DNA of 11,144 nt, taken from positions 1 through 11,144 of the forward strand of contig CAJLHL010000079.1 of NCBI GenBank assembly GCA_905206455.1. Direction: 5' to 3'. Made by a program: the position numbers and the translations under genes. A model generated the notes under the pieces. It did not search any database. It saw only the letters and a list, made by a program, of their open reading frames with translations, and was not told the origin of the DNA. This document shows, in pieces, positions 6,828-11,144 of the stretch (position 1 is the stretch's first letter; each line of letters starts with the position of its first letter). The DNA is from an uncultured Eubacteriales bacterium. GTDB lineage: Bacteria; Bacillota; Clostridia; Peptostreptococcales; Anaerovoracaceae.

Positions 6828-7703
6828 TCAGGAATTTTTCTTACGGCGGGTCTGGCGCTGTGCCAGCAGAAAGTTGACGACTGCCGCGGTGCAGATAATC
6901 AGGTAACCGAGAATACTGAACAGATCCGGGACCTGTGAAAATATGACGAGGCTCCACAGCGTTGCGAAGAGGATCTGCGTATAGTCGTAAATCGATATCT
7001 CACCGGCGGGGGCGTAAAAATAGGCGAAGGTGATGGTAAACTGACCTCCTGCGGCGGAAAAACCGGCCAGCAGCAGCATCGTCAGCTGATAGAGCGACAT
7101 CGGGGCGTAGTCAGCTATCATAAAGGGGAGACAGAAGAGGCAGGAGAATGCGGAGAAAAAGAAAACCACGAAAGGTCCCCGTTCTCCCCGCTGCCCCAGA
7201 AATCGCACGGCAGTGTAGGCGGCTCCGGCGGCGAAACCGCCCAGCAGACCGATGAGCGACGGCAGGAGTTCCAGATTGGAAAAAGTGGGCCTGATGATAA
7301 AAAGCGCGCCGGCGAAAGCGGCGAGGACGGCGCCGATCTGGTAAGGGCGCGTTTTTTCTCTGAGGAAGAACATGCTGCACAGAATGGCGAAGAAAGGAGA
7401 CATTTTATTGAGCATGCTGGCGTCGGAGAGCAGCAGATGGTCCACAGCATAGAAGTTGCACAGGATTCCCAGCGTTCCGAAGACGGAGCGTATGATCAGA
7501 TAAGGGAGGTTTCGCTTTTCAAAAGAAAATCCCTTTCCGCTGCGCAGAAGAATAACCGTAGCGAAGATTGCGGCTACAAAATTTCGAAAAAAACTCTTCT
7601 GTATCGAGGGAAGATCACCGGAGAGTTTGACGAAAAGACTCATCAGGGAAAAGAAAAATGCGGAAGCGATGATCAGAATAATGCCTTTGTATTGCTGTTT
7701 CAT
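6828..7703 (-). CDS. DMT superfamily permease with EamA domains
   Basis: This 291-residue integral membrane protein has about ten hydrophobic segments arranged as two EamA repeats, the plan of drug/metabolite transporters that move small solutes across the cytoplasmic membrane. The first repeat ends in the family-typical stretch D-A-S-M-L-N-K-M-S-P-F-F-A-I-L with F-F-L-R-E-K (about 92-116). The second ends in S-I-Y-D-Y-T-Q-I-L-F-A-T-L-W with a final membrane helix and a basic RRKK tail. The substrate cannot be told. AAGGAGGT at 7722-7715 lies 11 nt before the ATG, longer than usual, but no other in-frame start exists before an upstream stop. A promoter at 7841-7813 and a structured leader precede it. 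The lipoprotein follows on the same strand. Confidence 0.87.
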   Translation of the reverse strand: MKQQYKGIILIIASAFFFSLMSLFVKLSGDLPSIQKSFFRNFVAAIFATVILLRSGKGFSFEKRNLPYLIIRSVFGTLGILCNFYAVDHLLLSDASMLNKMSPFFAILCSMFFLREKTRPYQIGAVLAAFAGALFIIRPTFSNLELLPSLIGLLGGFAAGAAYTAVRFLGQRGERGPFVVFFFSAFSCLFCLPFMIADYAPMSLYQLTMLLLAGFSAAGGQFTITFAYFYAPAGEISIYDYTQILFATLWSLVIFSQVPDLFSILGYLIICTAAVVNFLLAQRQTRRKKNS

Positions 7704-7770
7704 TATGAAAATGAACCTCCTTGTATACAGTGACGGTAAATTTCCCGCTCTTGCGGGCCGTGGACTTCAT
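7615..7770 (-). CDS. Possible small upstream ORF overlapping the DMT gene start
   Basis: An ATG at 7770-7768 on the minus strand is preceded by AGGAGG (7782-7777) at a 6-nt spacing, a better-placed ribosome binding site than that of the permease gene. It opens a 51-codon frame ending in TGA at 7617-7615. The frame passes through the permease ribosome binding site (read as Lys-Glu-Val) and over its start codon in a different frame. The first part reads MKSTARKSGKFTVTVYKEV; the remainder is the permease coding sequence read out of frame. If translated, it would affect initiation of the permease more plausibly than make a functional protein. It could also be fortuitous. Confidence 0.3.
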   Translation of the reverse strand: MKSTARKSGKFTVTVYKEVHFHNETAIQRHYSDHRFRIFLFPDESFRQTLR

Positions 7771-7790
7771 TTCCGCCCTCCTGCGGCCGG
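7741..7790 (-). promoter_or_regulatory. Tandem GC-rich hairpins in the DMT leader
   Basis: Two similar short units, at 7741-7760 and 7770-7790, each form a hairpin: CCCGC/GCGGG with a 4-nt loop (7744-7757) and CCGC/GCGG with a 6-nt loop (7773-7786). On the minus-strand RNA the second loop is AGGAGG, the ribosome binding site of the small upstream ORF. GGAC at about 7799-7796 could also pair with GTCC at 7766-7763, wrapping that hairpin. The leader lies between the candidate promoter and the permease start. No T tract follows, so any control would be at translation. It matches no riboswitch class I know. Confidence 0.4.
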
Positions 7791-7812
7791 CGTTATGGTC
7801 CGAGACGCAGAC

Positions 7813-7841
7813 ATCATACCACAGAGAAACGGTTTTGTGAT
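7813..7841 (-). promoter_or_regulatory. Candidate sigma-A promoter of the DMT permease gene
   Basis: On the minus strand, ATCACA (7841-7836, 4 of 6 matches to TTGACA) and TATGAT (7818-7813, 5 of 6 matches to TATAAT) are 17 nt apart. The transcript would begin near 7806, giving a leader of about 100 nt before the permease ATG. Confidence 0.5.
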
Positions 7842-7926
7842 AGAATTATAACATCTAATTTGCCCCGGATTTTATTAGAGAAATCGTTTTTAAAAATTAT
7901 TTCAAAAAATATCAAAGGAGTGTTCG

Positions 7927-9060
7927 ATGAAATTCATCCACCTGTCAGATCTGCATCTGGGAAAAAGACTGTATGAATTTTCCATGATTTGCGATCAGGA
8001 GTACATTCTGAATCAGATTCTTAAAATTATCGACGAAAACGGAGCAGAGGGCGTGCTGATCGCAGGAGACGTTTATGACAAGCCGGTGCCTCCGGCGGAG
8101 GCCGTCCTGCTGTTTGACCGTTTTCTGACCGGTCTGAGAGAGAGGAATCTGGAAGTCTTTGTCATCAGCGGCAATCACGATTCCAGAGAGCGTCTCGCTT
8201 TCGGATCGGAGATCATGCGCCGCAGCGGGATTCATCTTTCTCCTGTATTTTCCGGAGAAATATCGCCGGAGATTGTGGAGGATGAATATGGTCCGCTGTA
8301 CGTCTGGATGATGCCGTTTCTTCGTCCGGCGGATGTGAGACATTTTTTTCCGGAGGAGAAGATCGAGAGTTATAACGATGCTGTGCATGCGGTCATCCGC
8401 CGCATGGAGATCGATACGGACCGGAGAAATCTGATGGTGGCGCATCAGTTTGTCACCGGAGCCTTTCGAAGCGATTCCGAGGATATCAGCGTAGGGGGAC
8501 TGGACAATGTGGATCGTGCGGCGTTTGAGTCTTTCGACTATACCGCTCTGGGGCATATTCATTCGCCGCAGCAGATTCCGGGGGCTTTAGCGAGGTACTG
8601 CGGCTCGCCTTTGAAGTATTCGTTTTCCGAGGCAAATCAGCAGAAATCTGTCGTACTGATCGATATCAAAGAAAAGGGCAGTCTGGATATACGGTTGATC
8701 CCTTTAGAGCCGTGCCGCGAAATGAGAGAACTTCGCGGAAGTTATGAGGAACTCACCAGCAGAAAGAATTACGAAAACACGGACACTGACGCCTATATTC
8801 ATGTTACGCTTACGGATGACGGAGACATTCACGACGCCGTAGGGCGCCTGCGCACGATTTATCCCAATATCATGCTTTTGGATTACGACAATCGGCGGAC
8901 GCGGAGCGCGGAAGAGGCGGGATGGGATTCTTCCGGAAAAGAAAAATCCGAAATCGATTTCTTCGCCGAGCTCTTCGAGCTTCAGAACGGCAGAGCTATG
9001 GATGAGGAGGAACGGCGGATGATCGCCGGTGTTTTTGAACAGTTAAAGGAGGGAGAATGA
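7927..9060 (+). CDS. sbcD: Exonuclease SbcCD subunit D (Mre11-like nuclease)
   Basis: This 377-residue protein is the nuclease subunit of SbcCD, which with SbcC processes DNA ends and hairpins formed at inverted repeats. All metal-binding motifs of the calcineurin-like phosphoesterase fold are visible: D-L-H (D8, H10), G-D-V-Y-D (D48), G-N-H-D (N83, H84), A-H-Q (H173) and G-H-I-H (H210, H212). A capping domain follows from about residue 260. Length is close to the family norm. AAAGGAG at 7914-7920 sits 6 nt before the ATG. The gene ends 1 nt before sbcC, the usual operon arrangement. No convincing promoter was found in the AT-rich stretch just upstream, which is shared with the divergent DMT gene. 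Confidence 0.95.
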   Translation: MKFIHLSDLHLGKRLYEFSMICDQEYILNQILKIIDENGAEGVLIAGDVYDKPVPPAEAVLLFDRFLTGLRERNLEVFVISGNHDSRERLAFGSEIMRRSGIHLSPVFSGEISPEIVEDEYGPLYVWMMPFLRPADVRHFFPEEKIESYNDAVHAVIRRMEIDTDRRNLMVAHQFVTGAFRSDSEDISVGGLDNVDRAAFESFDYTALGHIHSPQQIPGALARYCGSPLKYSFSEANQQKSVVLIDIKEKGSLDIRLIPLEPCREMRELRGSYEELTSRKNYENTDTDAYIHVTLTDDGDIHDAVGRLRTIYPNIMLLDYDNRRTRSAEEAGWDSSGKEKSEIDFFAELFELQNGRAMDEEERRMIAGVFEQLKEGE

Positions 9061-9061
9061 T

Positions 9062-11144
9062 ATGAGACCTCTGAAACTCACGATGTCAGCTTTCGGACCT
9101 TATGCCGGCGCGGAAACCGTGGATTTTTCAAAATTCGGAGAAGGCGGGATCTATCTGATCACAGGAGATACCGGCGCGGGAAAAACGACGATCTTTGACG
9201 CCATCTCTTTTGCTCTGTACGGTGAGGCCAGCGGCGGCGCCAGAGACGCTTCGATGCTGCGGAGCAAGTATGCGCAGCCGGAGACTCCGACTTATGTGGA
9301 GCTGGTGTTTTCCTACAGAGGACGAGAATACACAGTCAAACGAAGTCCCGAATATCAGCGACCGAAGAAAAAGCGGGACGGAATCACGACACAGAAAGCC
9401 GAGGCGGAACTCCATTTCCCGGACGGACGTCCGCCGCTGACGAAGCTGAAAGAGGTCGGTGAGGAGATTGTAAAAATCACCGGAGTGAACGCCAGGCAAT
9501 TTTCTCAGATCGCGATGATCGCGCAGGGCGATTTTATGAAATTGCTGCTGGCCAGGACACCGGAGCGAAGCGAAATCTTCCGGGAAATTTTCCGCACGAA
9601 AATTTATATTTCCGTTCAGGAATATTTAAAATCCCGGGCGTCCGAACTTGGAAATAAGATGGAAGATCTGAAAAACCGCATTCTGCAGGAGATTGAAGGA
9701 GTTGTCTGCGATCCTGAATCCCCGCAGGCGGAGGCTCTTGCTGAATTGAAACTTTCAGCGGGTACAGCGCTTGCCGGCGATGCGGTTTCACTGATCGCAT
9801 CGTCGGAACGTACAGATCTTTTCACGTTGGAGCGATTAAAAGCGGAGATTTCCGCCGCAGAGCGGCGCCTGGCAGAGATCAGCAATCTTTTGGGGCGGAT
9901 ACAGGAGAGAAAAAAAGCGGAACGCGCGCTGAAATCGGAACGAGATGCTCTGGAGCAGAACCGCGCTCTGCTGGAGACGGCAGAGATTCTGTGGAAGAAA
10001 CGGAGGAACGAATCGCCGGAAGAAGAGATCATCGACGCTGAAATCGCCGCGGCGGAAGAACAGGTTCAGCGTCACAGAAGAGCGGCGGAGTGGCAGGATC
10101 GTCTGGAGAAGTTCAGAAGAGAGACAGAAGAACTGTGCGGGGAACGGGAAAAAGTATCTCATCGGAAAAGAGAAATCGAAGAGAGGCTGAAGAGCGCGGA
10201 GGAGGAAGCGGGAAATTTAAAGAATGCGGATGCCCGGCTCGTTTCGGCACGAAATGCGGAGCAGCAGCTGGAGGAAAAGATCAGCGGGATGAACCGTTTT
10301 TCTGAAATGATCGAGCGGTGCTGCAGGGCGGAAGAGGAACTGAAATGCTGCAGCGAAGAATATCAGCGGGCGGCGGAGAAAAGCCGGATATCCACCCTGA
10401 AATATGCCGAAACGGAGAAAATCTTTTTTGATGAACAGGCGGGGATACTGGCTTCCCGCCTGGAAACAGGCCAGCCCTGCCCCGTCTGCGGTTCTGCGCA
10501 TCATCCTGCGCCCGCCGCAAAGACCGAGGGAGCTCCATCGGAGGAGCAGCTGAAGGAAAGCAAATTGCAGGCGGAAAAGGCATCGGAAAAAATGCGCTCT
10601 CTCAGCAGCAAGACAGCGGAGAGGAGAGGAACTTACGAGGCTCTGAAGAAACAATGTCTGAAAACGGCGGCGGAGACCGATGGACTGGAGAGCTTACGGG
10701 ATCCTGATTCCGGGGAATTCCCGGAGGATCTCCAGAAACTGCGGTTGCAAACGGCAGAATTGACAGAGCGTTTTCTGGAGGAGAAGCCTTTCCGTCTCCA
10801 GGATCTGCGGCAGGCGGAGCAGGCAGTAAAAAGGCGGGAGGAACTGGAAAAAATAATACCGGCTTTTCTTTCGCAGAAAGAAGAGTGCATACGGGATCTG
10901 CAGCGTATTTCGGAGGCTCTGGCGGCGTGCGGCGCTCAGATCCGGTCCGCGGAGCGGGAAATAGAGAGAATTTCCGGGGAAATGATCTTTTCCTCCGAGG
11001 CGGAAGCTTTGGACACGGTACGGAAACTGAGGGAGAAAAAGCGTCTTGCCGCCGAAGCTCTGAAAAACGCGGAGACGGACTATCTGAACCGAAAAGTCAA
11101 AGTCGAGGGAAACGAGGCCGTAATCGCAGCGCTGACAGCGCAGC
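9062..11144 (+). CDS. sbcC: SbcC-like AAA+/SMC-type ATPase, partial (cut by right edge)
   Basis: The frame is open from ATG 9062 to the window end (694 full codons) with no internal stop. SbcC is the Rad50-like ATPase partner of SbcD. The N-terminal ATPase lobe shows Walker A G-D-T-G-A-G-K-T-T at 35-43 and the Q-loop segment F-S-Q-I-A-M-I-A-Q-G-D-F at about 151-162. A long Glu/Lys/Arg/Ala-rich coiled coil follows from about 190. The zinc hook C-P-V-C-G is at C473-C476, in G-Q-P-C-P-V-C-G, and the returning coil runs to the edge. The C-terminal lobe with signature and Walker B lies outside the window. AAAGGAGGG at 9045-9053 is 8 nt before the start, inside the end of sbcD. Two adjacent-cysteine pairs (420-421 and 429-430) lie in the first coil. 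Confidence 0.93.
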   Translation, partial: MRPLKLTMSAFGPYAGAETVDFSKFGEGGIYLITGDTGAGKTTIFDAISFALYGEASGGARDASMLRSKYAQPETPTYVELVFSYRGREYTVKRSPEYQRPKKKRDGITTQKAEAELHFPDGRPPLTKLKEVGEEIVKITGVNARQFSQIAMIAQGDFMKLLLARTPERSEIFREIFRTKIYISVQEYLKSRASELGNKMEDLKNRILQEIEGVVCDPESPQAEALAELKLSAGTALAGDAVSLIASSERTDLFTLERLKAEISAAERRLAEISNLLGRIQERKKAERALKSERDALEQNRALLETAEILWKKRRNESPEEEIIDAEIAAAEEQVQRHRRAAEWQDRLEKFRRETEELCGEREKVSHRKREIEERLKSAEEEAGNLKNADARLVSARNAEQQLEEKISGMNRFSEMIERCCRAEEELKCCSEEYQRAAEKSRISTLKYAETEKIFFDEQAGILASRLETGQPCPVCGSAHHPAPAAKTEGAPSEEQLKESKLQAEKASEKMRSLSSKTAERRGTYEALKKQCLKTAAETDGLESLRDPDSGEFPEDLQKLRLQTAELTERFLEEKPFRLQDLRQAEQAVKRREELEKIIPAFLSQKEECIRDLQRISEALAACGAQIRSAEREIERISGEMIFSSEAEALDTVRKLREKKRLAAEALKNAETDYLNRKVKVEGNEAVIAALTAQ

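Noticed and set aside
7703..7806. Known riboswitch classes (SAM, THF, ZTP, fluoride, guanidine I-III) for the DMT leader.
   Set aside because: None of the conserved core sequences that I know for these classes could be placed in the leader.
1..11144. CRISPR arrays, tRNA or rRNA genes, insertion sequences or phage genes.
   Set aside because: No regularly spaced repeats, cloverleaf-like genes, transposase motifs or integrase motifs were seen on either strand.

Overview
The window looks like a chromosomal piece from a low-to-mid-GC Gram-positive anaerobe of the class Clostridia, possibly Lachnospiraceae-like. The reasons are strong AGGAGG-type ribosome binding sites, a Firmicutes-style secreted protein and lipoprotein, a Gld-type ABC transporter with a DUF4340 partner of the kind found in such genomes, and an sbcD-sbcC pair. 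This placement is an inference from gene content; no rRNA or other marker gene is present.

Layout, left to right. (1) 1-354, minus strand: the N-terminal part of a small secreted protein that runs off the left edge. (2) 355-716: an AT-rich intergenic stretch between divergent genes. (3) 717-1343, plus: an ECF-like sigma-70 family factor closed by an intrinsic terminator, with no anti-sigma gene beside it. (4) 1518-5781, plus: a four-gene operon encoding an ABC ATPase (GldA-like), an ABC-2 permease (GldF-like), an auxiliary membrane-anchored protein (GldG-like) and a DUF4340 membrane-anchored protein. It has a plausible sigma-A promoter at 1462-1490 and a long hairpin terminator at 5944-6010. 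(5) 6051-6716, minus: a lipoprotein of unrecognised family, with a terminator at 5795-5826. (6) 6828-7703, minus: an EamA/DMT-family permease with a roughly 100-nt leader carrying two GC-rich hairpins and a possible small upstream ORF. (7) 7927-11144, plus: sbcD followed 1 nt later by sbcC, which is cut off by the right edge.

How the genes fit together. The Gld-like operon should form one membrane complex: a cytoplasmic ATPase, a multi-pass permease and two proteins with large domains probably outside the membrane. Three of its four products carry an added acidic, low-complexity segment. SbcD and SbcC form the DNA end-processing nuclease/ATPase complex. The sigma factor, lipoprotein and DMT permease have no visible functional link to these.

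Most of the window is ordinary accessory and housekeeping content. The points most worth a second look are the acidic segments shared by the transporter proteins, the structured leader and upstream ORF of the DMT gene, and the crossed convergent terminators at 5795-6010. I did not find a convincing wholly new system.
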